A stretch of 64,000 nt of DNA. It comes from Rhizobium sp. TH2 (GTDB lineage: Bacteria > Pseudomonadota > Alphaproteobacteria > Rhizobiales > Rhizobiaceae). Shown piece after piece: positions 45,134 through 54,160 of the stretch. Every line of letters starts with the position of its first letter. Position 1 is the stretch's first letter. The stretch is from NCBI RefSeq assembly GCF_024707525.1, contig NZ_CP062231.1, forward strand, positions 310,001-374,000. The letters run 5' to 3'. Made by a program: the position numbers and the translations under genes. The notes beneath the pieces are model-generated. The model was not told the DNA's origin and did not search any database. It saw only the letters and a list, made by a program, of their open reading frames with translations.

Positions 45134-47077
45134 TCATTGATGTGTCGCCGGTTCGTCGATCTCGCCGATGACCTCATAGAGTTCGACTTCCTCGGCGCGT
45201 CCCTTGGCATGCGCCTGGCCGAGTGGCCGGAACTGGATCACGTCATGGCAGTGTTCATGCACCGCGCGGCTTGCGAGGATTGTCGTGCCGTGTTCCTTGT
45301 TCATGCCTTCGAGGCGCGAGGCGACGTTGATCGTGTCACCCATCGCCGTATATTGCAGCCGGTCGGCGGCTCCGACACTACCCACCACGGCCGCACCCGT
45401 GTGAATGCCGAAGCGCGTGCGGAATTCAGGTAGCCCCTTGCCCACCTGCAGGGCATTGAAGTTTTCGAGCGCCTGCTGCATCGCAAGCGCCGCACGGCAC
45501 GCCTTTTCGGCATGCCTGTCGTCGTTGATCGGGGCATTCCACATGGCGAAGATCGAATCTCCAAGAAACTGGATGATTGTGCCGTCGTGCCTGTTCACCG
45601 CGACATTGAGGAGATCGAAATATTCCGACAGCATGATCACCACTTCCTCCGGCGAATGCTGCTCGCTGATCGCGGTGAAATTGTAAATGTCGGTGAAGAG
45701 CGCCGTGACTTCCTGCCGCGCCGCCGTCCGGCGCGAGAATTCGCCGGACTCGATGCCCTTGCGGACGAGCTCCTTCGGCACGTAGAGGCTGAAGGTGAAA
45801 ATCGCGTCGCGGGCGCGGCTCATCGCGCCGCTGAGCGCCGAGATTTCGCGCACCCGGCTGGGCACGTTGATCTCGGTCTGGAAATCGAGTTCCTGCAGCC
45901 GGTAGGCACTGGTCGTCAGCTGGTTCAGCGACTGCGTGATAACGCCTGCGAGCACCAGCGCGAGAACGATGACCACCACCACGACGCCACCGGCGACCGC
46001 CAGGCCCTGGAACAGTTCGTTATAGGCCGGTCCGAGGATTTCCTCCAGCGGCGCCGCGATCACCAGCGTATTGCCGGCGAAGAGTTGCGATGTGGTGATC
46101 TTGGAGGACATCACGATATAGGTCACGTCGTTGATGCTGACCGCATCGACCCGCCCGTCCTGGGCCTTCAACAGCCGGCTCAGCCCCCGGGTCAGGGGAT
46201 CGATCTTCGCATCGGTTCCGTTCTGCTTGTCGCGCGTCGCAGCGATGATCTTCTGCATCTCGCTGAGGCTGGAATGGATAACCGGCCGGCCTGTGTCGTC
46301 GGCAATGAACGCCACGGAATGGGTCGTCAGCAGTTCGCCACGGAGGAAGTTGGTAACGCGGGTGAGGACGACATCGGCGCCGATGACGACCTTCGGATTG
46401 CGGATATGGCCCTGCGAGATCGTCATGCCCAGGGCACCGGTGACCGCCATCTCATATGGGCCGGTGGTAACGGCCTCGGTGCCGCCCTCCGCCTTCTGGT
46501 ACCAGAGGCGATTGCGCGGATCGAAATCGGCTGGGCTGGTGCGCTCCGCCTGCATCCGCTTGCCGGCCCCATCGAGGAAGAGCACCCGCATCACCGGCGT
46601 ACCGGCTTGCGACCTGTCGATCGTCCTGACCGCCAGCATCGCTTCCTTCGGCGCCTCAAGCGCCTTGCGCCACAGCGTTTCCCTCAGGTTGATCGCATGG
46701 AAGAACGAGCCGTCCGGATACCCCGCATAGAGCCCATCGACGGTCGGCGAGCGCAGCAGCGCCTCGCGGGCGAAGACCAGTTTGTCATTCAGCCTTTCGG
46801 TTGCCGGCGCCAGGAAGGAATTGGCCGCCGAGGCGAAGATGTTGACGAATGTCGCGGTGTCGCCGGAGATCACCGCCAGCCGGTTGACCAGCCGGTCGGA
46901 GAAATCGTTCATCCGCTCCTGCACCCGCTCGACCGCGTTCTCCCGGGCGCGGACGTATCCGATGGAAATCAGCGCACCTGCCACCACCACGACAAGGCCC
47001 ACCATCACCACGCTCAGGATCAGCCTGAGCGATGGCCGGCTCCAGCGCCGGTCGGCTTCCTCCAATGCATTGGCCAC
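45134..47077 (-). CDS. Membrane class III adenylate/guanylate cyclase with dCache sensor
   Basis: 647 residues. TM1 is about 18-44, a periplasmic Cache-like domain about 50-360, TM2 about 370-394, a HAMP-like linker to 445 and the cyclase domain about 470-640. Metal Asp residues are in LFTDIYNFTAISEQ and QFLGDSIFAMW; the purine/transition-state segment is YTAMGDTINVASRLEG. The substrate-binding Lys usual four residues before GD is Gln here. It probably makes cAMP in response to an external ligand. Confidence 0.87.
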   Translation of the reverse strand: MANALEEADRRWSRPSLRLILSVVMVGLVVVVAGALISIGYVRARENAVERVQERMNDFSDRLVNRLAVISGDTATFVNIFASAANSFLAPATERLNDKLVFAREALLRSPTVDGLYAGYPDGSFFHAINLRETLWRKALEAPKEAMLAVRTIDRSQAGTPVMRVLFLDGAGKRMQAERTSPADFDPRNRLWYQKAEGGTEAVTTGPYEMAVTGALGMTISQGHIRNPKVVIGADVVLTRVTNFLRGELLTTHSVAFIADDTGRPVIHSSLSEMQKIIAATRDKQNGTDAKIDPLTRGLSRLLKAQDGRVDAVSINDVTYIVMSSKITTSQLFAGNTLVIAAPLEEILGPAYNELFQGLAVAGGVVVVVIVLALVLAGVITQSLNQLTTSAYRLQELDFQTEINVPSRVREISALSGAMSRARDAIFTFSLYVPKELVRKGIESGEFSRRTAARQEVTALFTDIYNFTAISEQHSPEEVVIMLSEYFDLLNVAVNRHDGTIIQFLGDSIFAMWNAPINDDRHAEKACRAALAMQQALENFNALQVGKGLPEFRTRFGIHTGAAVVGSVGAADRLQYTAMGDTINVASRLEGMNKEHGTTILASRAVHEHCHDVIQFRPLGQAHAKGRAEEVELYEVIGEIDEPATHQ

Positions 47078-47196
47078 GCAATATCCCCGGTTCCTGTCCG
47101 AGGAGATCGCTCCGTCGACAGCTGATACATTTACGCTCTAGCCGATTTTCGGCGCGGAACGCCAGTGTCTCGCTTCGCGCATGTGCCGGATCCGGA

Positions 47197-48609
47197 TCAA
47201 TCCATGTTGATCTTCGTTCCCGTCGCCCCGTTTAGGAGTCGCTTCAAATGGAAGCTTGCGAGCCCATCGTCGGACCGTCTGCCGACCAGTACCGCGAAGG
47301 CGCCGAGAGCACCGGGGTCGCCCGCCTCCAATTTGGCAAACGCAGCCGCGTAGTCTTCCCCGGAAGCTTCGTCTTGTTGGCCGGGGCGCAGCGGCTCGAA
47401 TGCGCGCAGTCGTTCGGTCCTGCCCCTCAGCATGAGGTCGCCGACCGGCCGGCCGTGGAAATCCGCAACCTGCTTCGTCACGTTTTCGCTCACGCAGATG
47501 CGCGTGCCGAGTTGCTTGTTGGCTGTTTCCAGCCGTGCAGCAATATTGATCGTGTCGCCATAGGCGGTGTAATCGAAGAAGCGACCGCCGCCGAAATTCC
47601 CCACGATCGCCGGCCCGGCATTCACCCCGATACGTGTTGTGCCGATCGCGATGCCCTTTGCCAGCCATGTGTCGCGAAAGACCTGCGCGAATGCATCGAG
47701 ATCGAGCGCACATTCGATGGCGCGCTGGGCATGGTCGGGTTGCTCGCCCGGCGCGCCGAAGAGAACGTGCAGTGCATCACCGACGATCTTGGCGACAGTG
47801 CCTTCGTGGGCGAACACGATGGACGTCATTCCCGCGAGATATTCGTTGAGCATTTCACCGAGAATATCCGGCTCGAGCGTCTCGACCAGTGTCGTGAAGC
47901 CGGCAATATCGGTGAAGATCGTCGCCACCTCTCGGCGCTGCCCGACAAGATCGAGCGCGCCTGCATCTCCGGCCAGTCTTTCGGCCAATCCCGGCGAAAA
48001 ATAGCGCGACAGCACCTCGCGATTGCGCGCTTCGAGTTCGACAATCAGCCGGGCATTCTCGATCGCGATCACGGCCTGGTCGGCGAAGGTGTGAACGAGT
48101 GCAATCTGGCGATCGGTGAAAAGCCGTGCCTCCGGCCGCGACATCGCGATGACGCCGACCACCTTGCCGTCGCGTTTCAAAGGCACAGCCAGGCCGCCGC
48201 GATAATCACCGAGCTGATGGCCGGTCAGTGAGCGAAAACGCGGATCGTTCGGTATGTCCTCGACATTCACGACTTCACCGGTAAAGGCGGCAATCGCGGA
48301 GGTCGTCACCGCGTCGGCGGCAGGCGTGAGTGCCAGGATGCGGGCGTAGCTGACCCATTCCTCGGGATAATTGACATGCGCGGCAAGATACAATTGCCCG
48401 TCCCGGCTCAGCCAGACGACGCCGCGCGTGGCCTCGCAAAGATCGATCGCCGAGCGGATGAGCGTGGTCAGGACCGTGTCAAGATCGAAAGCCGACTGGC
48501 TGATCAGCTTCAACACATCCGATGTCACCGCCTGCGCCTCATGCGCCGCCATCAACTCCTTGGTGAGACGGTCGATAATGGCTTCAAGCTGGCGAACTAA
48601 GTCCTGCAT
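47197..48609 (-). CDS. GAF-domain class III adenylate/guanylate cyclase
   Basis: 470 residues. A short coiled coil (1-30), a GAF domain (about 40-190: RGVVWLSRDGQLYLAAHVNY, RDGKVVGVIAMSRPEARLFT) and a cyclase domain (about 235-400: IFTDIAGFTTLVE, AKIVGDALHVLFGAP with Lys retained, YTAYGDTINIAARLET) are seen. It is soluble, so it senses an intracellular signal. It sits 119 bp upstream of the membrane cyclase on the same strand. Confidence 0.87.
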   Translation of the reverse strand: MQDLVRQLEAIIDRLTKELMAAHEAQAVTSDVLKLISQSAFDLDTVLTTLIRSAIDLCEATRGVVWLSRDGQLYLAAHVNYPEEWVSYARILALTPAADAVTTSAIAAFTGEVVNVEDIPNDPRFRSLTGHQLGDYRGGLAVPLKRDGKVVGVIAMSRPEARLFTDRQIALVHTFADQAVIAIENARLIVELEARNREVLSRYFSPGLAERLAGDAGALDLVGQRREVATIFTDIAGFTTLVETLEPDILGEMLNEYLAGMTSIVFAHEGTVAKIVGDALHVLFGAPGEQPDHAQRAIECALDLDAFAQVFRDTWLAKGIAIGTTRIGVNAGPAIVGNFGGGRFFDYTAYGDTINIAARLETANKQLGTRICVSENVTKQVADFHGRPVGDLMLRGRTERLRAFEPLRPGQQDEASGEDYAAAFAKLEAGDPGALGAFAVLVGRRSDDGLASFHLKRLLNGATGTKINMD

Positions 48610-48836
48610 ATGCTGCGTGATCCCTCGGTCGCTGTGCGACACGCCAATGGAGCGGCGAATATAGGCAGAAAGAAAATTGCAAGCTAGATGTGAGCAGCTA
48701 TTGGGAGCCATTCTGTTGGCTCAAACGGAGTTGGATGGTCGACCGGTGGGCCACGCGTCGCAGCGAGGCTCTATGGCCAAGCCGGCCGGTCGATCAGGCG
48801 GCCCGTTTCGGCCATATTCGCGGCGCGCCCTCCGCA

Positions 48837-49787
48837 CTACATCCCCCATACCACCGCCTGTTCATGCCGCTTGATCAGCGATTTCAGATCCTCGAATGAC
48901 GTGCCGATGTAGCGCGCGAACTGGTCGATGGCCGGCACACGCGGTGCATCGGCGCGTTTCAGCAGCCCCAGCGCGCGATCGGGATGCGGGATGGTCACCG
49001 GCAGGGCAGTGATCGATTTTTCGTTGCGCAGCGCGAAGACCACGCTGTGCGGCATGATCGTCAACGCCTGCGATGTCTTGAGGTAGTTCACCACGCTCAT
49101 CAGCGATCCGCCGGAATAGCGGATCTTGATCTCGGTCGCCCCGAAGGACAGCAGCATGCCGCGCAGGTCGGCCATCAGCGGACTGCCCGGCGGCGGCGCG
49201 ATCCAGGGATAATCGAGTAGATGCGCGGGCTGCGGCCGCCTCTTGAGCAGCAGCGGATGCGTGACGCTGCAGGCGATCACGTTGCGGCCGGGTAGGATCT
49301 GCTGGAAGGTCATGCCGGAACCTTCATCAAGGATATCGATCGGGCAGATGGCAAGGTCGATCTGGTCGGCCTGCAGGGCGGCGCGAAGATCGGGGAAATA
49401 GCCATAGGTGAGATCCACCCGCACGTCGGGATGACGGGTCTGGAACTCGGCGATCATCGGCGCGATCAGCGCATCCATGAAGAACGGCGTACCACCGACT
49501 CTGACGACGCCGCTCTTGCCGACGCGAAAACTCTCGATGGTTTCCGATGCCTTGCGGCTGGCCGCCAGCATGGCCTTGCCATGTTCGGCCAGTGCCCGCC
49601 CGAGTGCCGTGGGCTGCAATGGCCGCTTGCCCCTGACGAACAGCGGCTCGCCGACACGCTTCTCCAACATCGACAGGGTGCGCGACACCGCCGGCTGGGC
49701 CAACCCCAGCAGGGCCGCGCCTTCGGTGACGCCACCGGACTGGACCACGGCGGCGAGCTGGACAAGATGTCGTTCGTCGAACTTCAT
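48837..49787 (-). CDS. LysR-family regulator of the catabolic island (copy 1)
   Basis: 316 residues. The HTH (about 5-62) starts DERHLVQLAAVVQSGGVTEG, then AQPAVSRTLSMLEKRVG. The effector domain is about 92-300. It is a clear paralogue of the LysR gene at 57907: both share the DERHLVQLAAV...GGVTEGAALLG opening and the PFFMDA...I.PM start of the effector domain. It is divergent from an intradiol dioxygenase gene, with a 15-bp palindrome over its own start codon. Confidence 0.9.
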   Translation of the reverse strand: MKFDERHLVQLAAVVQSGGVTEGAALLGLAQPAVSRTLSMLEKRVGEPLFVRGKRPLQPTALGRALAEHGKAMLAASRKASETIESFRVGKSGVVRVGGTPFFMDALIAPMIAEFQTRHPDVRVDLTYGYFPDLRAALQADQIDLAICPIDILDEGSGMTFQQILPGRNVIACSVTHPLLLKRRPQPAHLLDYPWIAPPPGSPLMADLRGMLLSFGATEIKIRYSGGSLMSVVNYLKTSQALTIMPHSVVFALRNEKSITALPVTIPHPDRALGLLKRADAPRVPAIDQFARYIGTSFEDLKSLIKRHEQAVVWGM

Positions 49788-49800
49788 AACAAATCGTTAT
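49786..49800. promoter_or_regulatory. LysR operator 1 (T-N11-A palindrome)
   Basis: ATAAC-AAATC-GTTAT overlaps the LysR copy 1 start codon and lies 80 bp before the dioxygenase start. It contains TAACAAATCGTTA, the T-N11-A LysR box. Operator 2 at 58895 matches at 12 of 15 positions. Confidence 0.72.
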
Positions 49801-49879
49801 ATAGATTAGCAATCAAATCATCAACGGCGTGGTTTGTCTTTGCTACTCTCACCATAAGCCATCATCCGGGAGGGAGAGC

Positions 49880-50743
49880 ATGCGGCAGGCAAAGCCAGCG
49901 CCGAGTTTCAGCGAGAGCAATTCCGCTGACATTTTCGCTGAGCGCCTTGCCGGCGTCGAGCAGAAGCCGCTGCCGCAAATTCTCGCCGCCGCCGTCCAGC
50001 ATCTCCACGCCCTGATCCGTGATTTCCGCCCGACGCCGGAGGAATGGAAGCGCGTGATCGCCTTCCTCACCGAAGTCGGCCATGCCAGCGACGAGCGTCG
50101 CCAGGAATGGGTTCTGCTGTCGGACCTGCTGGGCGCTTCGGCACTGGTTGAGGAAATCAATTCCCGCCGCCCCAGGGGCGCGACGCCCAATACGGTGCGT
50201 GGCCCCTTCTATCGCGCCGATGCCCCGCACTATCCGCTCGGCGCTTCGATTTCGCTCGACGGCGTTGGCGAGCGCTTGCTCGTTTCGGGCAGAGCGCGGG
50301 ATCTCGACGGCCAGCCGATCGCGGGCGCGGTCATTGAGACGTGGCAGGCCAATGCGCAGGGTTTTTATGAGAACCAGCAGCCGGATATGCAGCCGGAGTT
50401 CAATCTGCGCGGCATCTTCAAGACCGGCCAGGATGGCGCATTCCATTACAGCACGGTGCGGCCCTCCGGCTACGGCGTGCCCGATGATGGGCCTGTCGGC
50501 ATGCTGTTCAAGCAGGCGGGCTATTCGTTGCGCCGGCCGGCGCATCTGCATTTCATGGTCAGCGCGCCGGGCTTCGAACCCATTACCACCCACATCTTCG
50601 ACGCCAGCGACCCGCATCTCGCAGGCGACGCAATTTTCGGCGTGAAGCAGGAACTGGTCGTCGATTTCGAAGAGGCTGGCGATGGCTGGAAGGCTGACGT
50701 GACCTTCGTGATGGCGCGGTCGAGAAATGGAGTACGCACATGA
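49880..50743 (+). CDS. Intradiol ring-cleavage dioxygenase (hydroxyquinol 1,2-dioxygenase type), copy 1
   Basis: 287 residues. The N-terminal helical dioxygenase dimer domain (about 30-100) precedes the beta-sandwich catalytic domain. The Fe(III) ligands are visible: Y163 (QGFYEN), Y198 (SGYGVPDDGP), H222 and H224 (RPAHLHF). It should open hydroxyquinol or a catechol between the vicinal hydroxyls, giving maleylacetate from hydroxyquinol. GGGAGGGAG precedes the ATG at 49880. It overlaps the maleylacetate reductase gene by 4 nt, which favours hydroxyquinol as substrate. Confidence 0.9.
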   Translation: MRQAKPAPSFSESNSADIFAERLAGVEQKPLPQILAAAVQHLHALIRDFRPTPEEWKRVIAFLTEVGHASDERRQEWVLLSDLLGASALVEEINSRRPRGATPNTVRGPFYRADAPHYPLGASISLDGVGERLLVSGRARDLDGQPIAGAVIETWQANAQGFYENQQPDMQPEFNLRGIFKTGQDGAFHYSTVRPSGYGVPDDGPVGMLFKQAGYSLRRPAHLHFMVSAPGFEPITTHIFDASDPHLAGDAIFGVKQELVVDFEEAGDGWKADVTFVMARSRNGVRT

Positions 50744-51804
50744 GCCGACTGTTCACATATCAGGGCAGCGCGGCCCATATCGTGTTCGGCGAAGGTCGTA
50801 GCCAGACGGCAGGCGAGTGGGTCGAGAAGCTCGGCTGCAGCCATGCGCTCGTGCTCTCGACACCGCACCAGAAGGCAGATGCCGAAGCGCTGTCAGCAAG
50901 GCTCGGCCCGCTTTCATCAGGCGTCTTCGCCGGCGCGGTGATGCACACGCCGGTGGAGGTGACCGAAACCGCGATGCAAGTCGTTCGCGATAGCGGCGCC
51001 GATTGCGTCGTCTCGCTCGGCGGCGGTTCGACCACCGGCCTGGGCAAGGCGATCGCCTATCGCACCGACCTGCCGCAGATCGTCATTCCCACCACCTATG
51101 CCGGCTCGGAAGTGACTTCGATCCTCGGCCAGACCGAGGGCGGCCGCAAGACCACGATCAAAGATCGCAGAATACTGCCGGAAGTGGTGATCTATGACGC
51201 CGGCTTGACCACCGGCTTGCCCGTCACACTCTCGGTTACGTCAGGGCTCAACGCCATGGCGCATGCGCTCGAGGCTCTCTACGCGCAGGACCGCAACCCG
51301 ATCTCCAGCCTGATGGCATCAGAGGGCCTGCGTGCCTTCAAGTCCGCGCTGCCAGCTATCGTGGCGACGCCAGGCGACCTCTCTGTCCGGGCAGATGCCC
51401 TCTATGGCGCCTGGCTCTGCGGCACGGTGCTCGGCACGGTCGGCATGGCGCTGCATCACAAGATCTGTCACACGCTGGGCGGCACGTTCGATACGCCGCA
51501 TGCCGAAACGCATGCGATCATGCTGCCGCATACCGCAGGCTTCAATGCCGTCGCCGTGCCTGAATTGCTGACGCCGGTCGCCGAGATTTTCGGCGGATCG
51601 GTGGGCGGTGGTCTCTGGGATTTTGCTAGCTCGATCGGTGCGCCCATGGCGCTCCGGGAACTCGGCCTGACCGAAACCGATCTCGATCGCGCAAGCCAGA
51701 TCGCCGTCGAAAATCCCTATTGGAATCCGCGGCCGATCGACCGCCGGTCGATCCGCGAACTTTTGCAGCAGGCGTGGGAAGGCAATCGCCCGAACGAGGC
51801 CTGA
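50740..51804 (+). CDS. Maleylacetate reductase
   Basis: 354 residues, iron-containing alcohol dehydrogenase superfamily. The MAR pattern is VVSLGGGSTTGLGKAIAYRT, then IVIPTTYAGSEVTSILGQTE, and the metal/His region MALHHKICHTLGGTFDTPHA. It reduces maleylacetate to 3-oxoadipate with NAD(P)H, the common exit of both hydroxyquinol and hydroquinone ring cleavage. It is coupled to the upstream dioxygenase (ATGA overlap). Confidence 0.92.
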   Translation: MSRLFTYQGSAAHIVFGEGRSQTAGEWVEKLGCSHALVLSTPHQKADAEALSARLGPLSSGVFAGAVMHTPVEVTETAMQVVRDSGADCVVSLGGGSTTGLGKAIAYRTDLPQIVIPTTYAGSEVTSILGQTEGGRKTTIKDRRILPEVVIYDAGLTTGLPVTLSVTSGLNAMAHALEALYAQDRNPISSLMASEGLRAFKSALPAIVATPGDLSVRADALYGAWLCGTVLGTVGMALHHKICHTLGGTFDTPHAETHAIMLPHTAGFNAVAVPELLTPVAEIFGGSVGGGLWDFASSIGAPMALRELGLTETDLDRASQIAVENPYWNPRPIDRRSIRELLQQAWEGNRPNEA

Positions 51805-51828
51805 CGAGGACCAGATAGAACCAACGAG

Positions 51829-51851
51829 GGCCGCGAGGAGGCGGCCTTTAT
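51829..51851 (+). terminator. Short hairpin between maleylacetate reductase and the ABC genes
   Basis: The stem GGCCGC / GCGGCC with a 6-base loop is followed by TTTAT, 25 bases after the stop and 14 bases before the next start. It may attenuate transcription into the transporter genes. Confidence 0.45.
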
Positions 51852-51864
51852 ACGGGAGAGAGGA

Positions 51865-52584
51865 ATGCCGATTCTTGAACTGGATGGAGTGTCGAAAAAG
51901 TTCGGGGCGTTGACCGTCGCCGAAGCGATTTCGTTCGCGGTCCAGCCGGGCGAGGCGCTCGGCATCATCGGCCCGAACGGCGCCGGCAAATCGACGCTGT
52001 TCAACCTCATCACTGGCAATATTCCCGCCGATGCGGGCACGATCCGCTTCGAAGGCCACGACGTGACGCGCACGCCGCCGATGCAGCGCTGCTTCGCCGG
52101 CATGGGCCGTACGTTCCAGATCCCGCAGCCGTTCGAGCAATTGACCGTGTTCGAGAATCTCGTCGTCGCGGGCAGTTTTGGCGCCCGCAAGACGGAGGGC
52201 GAGGTGACCGATCGCTGTGCCGAGATCCTGATCGACACCGGGTTGATTGACAAGGCGAATGCCACCGCCGGCAGTCTCTCCTTGTTGCAAAGAAAGCGGC
52301 TCGAACTCGCCCGGGCCATGGCAACCGAACCCAAATTGCTTCTGCTTGATGAGATCGCCGGTGGCCTGACCGAAGGCGAGTGCCAGGCGCTGGTCGCCAC
52401 GATCCGGGGCGTCCACGCCAAGGGTGTCGCGGTGATCTGGATCGAGCATGTGCTGCATGCGCTCAATTCCGTGGTCGAACGGCTGCTGGTCCTGCATTTC
52501 GGCAAAGTGATCGGCATCGGCAAGCCCGACGAGATCATGGCATCGCGGGATGTGCGGGAAATCTATCTGGGGATCGAAATCTGA
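51865..52584 (+). CDS. ABC transporter ATPase, LivG type
   Basis: 239 residues. Walker A is GPNGAGKST, the degenerate signature is LSLLQRKRLELARAM (as is common in LivG) and Walker B is LLLLDEIAGGLTEGE. It powers a branched-chain amino-acid-type importer. Location inside an aromatic gene set suggests an aromatic or organic acid substrate. GGGAGAGAGG precedes the ATG. The stop overlaps the next start (TGATG). Confidence 0.92.
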   Translation: MPILELDGVSKKFGALTVAEAISFAVQPGEALGIIGPNGAGKSTLFNLITGNIPADAGTIRFEGHDVTRTPPMQRCFAGMGRTFQIPQPFEQLTVFENLVVAGSFGARKTEGEVTDRCAEILIDTGLIDKANATAGSLSLLQRKRLELARAMATEPKLLLLDEIAGGLTEGECQALVATIRGVHAKGVAVIWIEHVLHALNSVVERLLVLHFGKVIGIGKPDEIMASRDVREIYLGIEI

Positions 52585-53303
52585 TGGCCCTGATCGAAAC
52601 CCGCGCGCTCAAGGCATTCTATGGCGACTTCCAGGCGCTGTTCGGCGTCGATATCGTGCTCGAACAAGGCGAGACCATCGCCATCATCGGCGCCAATGGC
52701 GCCGGCAAGACGACGCTGATGCGCTCGATCGCGGGCGTCCTCAAGAACGATCCAGGCTCCATTCTCTACCGCGACCAGGCGATCGGGGCGCTGGCCGCAC
52801 CTGATGTCATGGGCCGGGGCATCGCCATGGTGCCGGAGGGTCGCCGGCTGTTCCCGTCGCTGAGCGTTGAGGAAAACCTGCTGGTCGGCAATTACGGCCG
52901 CAAGGTCGCGGGGCCGTGGAACCTGGAGGCCATCTATGGCCTGTTCCCGATCCTCAAGGAACGCCGTCACAAACCATCGACCGCGCTCTCGGGCGGCCAG
53001 CAGCAGATGGTGGCGATCGGCCGGGCGCTGATGTCAAATCCTGAAGTGCTGCTCTGCGACGAGATCAGCCTCGGCCTCGCACCTGTCGTCGTGCGCGATA
53101 TCTACGCGGCCTTCCCAAGTATCCGCGAGACGGGTGCGGCGATCGTCATCGTCGAACAGGATATCGCCCAGGCGCTCAAGGTCGCCGATCGGGTCTATTG
53201 CATGATGGAGGGACGCATCACGCTCACCGGCAAATCGGGCGACCTGCATCGCGACGCCATCCACAAGGCATATTTCGGAGCGGATGGCCATGAATCTGCT
53301 TGA
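52584..53303 (+). CDS. ABC transporter ATPase, LivF type
   Basis: 239 residues. Walker A is GANGAGKTT, signature LSGGQQQMVAIGRAL, Walker B VLLCDEISLGLAP, then VEQDIAQAL (H-loop region; the usual His position holds Asp-Ile in EQDIAQAL, as in other LivF). It forms the heterodimeric ATPase with the LivG protein. It starts within the livG-type stop codon, and its own 3' end overlaps the permease gene. Confidence 0.92.
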   Translation: MALIETRALKAFYGDFQALFGVDIVLEQGETIAIIGANGAGKTTLMRSIAGVLKNDPGSILYRDQAIGALAAPDVMGRGIAMVPEGRRLFPSLSVEENLLVGNYGRKVAGPWNLEAIYGLFPILKERRHKPSTALSGGQQQMVAIGRALMSNPEVLLCDEISLGLAPVVVRDIYAAFPSIRETGAAIVIVEQDIAQALKVADRVYCMMEGRITLTGKSGDLHRDAIHKAYFGADGHESA

Positions 53304-54153
53304 TACGCTTCTCCAGGGCGTGCTGCTCGGCGGTCTTTATGCGCTGTTCGCGGCGGGCCTGAGCCTCGTCTTCGGCATCATGCGGCTGGTCAATCTCGCC
53401 CATGGCGACCTGATCGTGCTGGCAGCCTTCGTGATCCTCGTTCTCGTGTCGGCGCTCGGCCTCAATCCGTTTCTCGCAGCACTGGTCGCAGCACCGCTGA
53501 TGTTCGCCGCCGGCTGGCTGCTGCAGTTCCATCTGCTCAATCGCACGCTCGGCAAGGATATGATGCCACCGCTGCTGGTCACCTTCGGCCTGTCGATCGT
53601 GATCCAGAACGCGTTGCTCGAAGGCTTCACCGCCGACAGCCGTCGCGTATCGGCCGGATGGCTGGAAACGGCCTCCATCCCGCTCGGCCCGGTCAATGCC
53701 GGCGTCATGCCGGTGCTCACGTTTGCCTCCGCGATCCTGATCATCGTCGCACTCAACCAATTGATCTACCGCACATCCGTCGGCCGCGCCTTCCGAGCCA
53801 CCTCGGACGATCCGGTGACGGCCGGCCTGATGGGCATCCGCCCGCAAAGCATCTTCGCGCTGGCCACGGGCCTCGCCATGGTGGTGGTGACGATCGCAGC
53901 CCTTTATCTCGGCACCCGCGCCAATTTCGATCCGACATCCGGGCCGGCGCGGCTGATCTATGCCTTCGAAGCTGTGATCATCGGTGGGCTCGGTTCGCTC
54001 TGGGGCACGCTGGCCGGCGGCATCATCCTCGGTGTCGCTCAGACGCTGGGCGCTTCGATCAATCCGGAATGGCAGATCCTCGCCGGACATCTCGCCTTCC
54101 TCCTCGTCCTGCTGTTCAAGCCGCGCGGCCTGTTTCCGCGCGCGGTCGATTGA
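53290..54153 (+). CDS. ABC permease, LivH type
   Basis: About 287 residues with eight or so membrane helices, beginning NLLDTLLQGVLLGGLYALFA. Family segments are RLVNLAHGDLIVLAAF and AFEAVIIGGLGSLWGTLAGG. The start at 53290 has GGAG at 9 bases; an ATG two codons earlier (53284) is the alternative. It overlaps the LivF-type gene, so the transporter genes are translated together. Confidence 0.9.
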   Translation: MNLLDTLLQGVLLGGLYALFAAGLSLVFGIMRLVNLAHGDLIVLAAFVILVLVSALGLNPFLAALVAAPLMFAAGWLLQFHLLNRTLGKDMMPPLLVTFGLSIVIQNALLEGFTADSRRVSAGWLETASIPLGPVNAGVMPVLTFASAILIIVALNQLIYRTSVGRAFRATSDDPVTAGLMGIRPQSIFALATGLAMVVVTIAALYLGTRANFDPTSGPARLIYAFEAVIIGGLGSLWGTLAGGIILGVAQTLGASINPEWQILAGHLAFLLVLLFKPRGLFPRAVD

Positions 54154-54160
54154 GGTGCCG

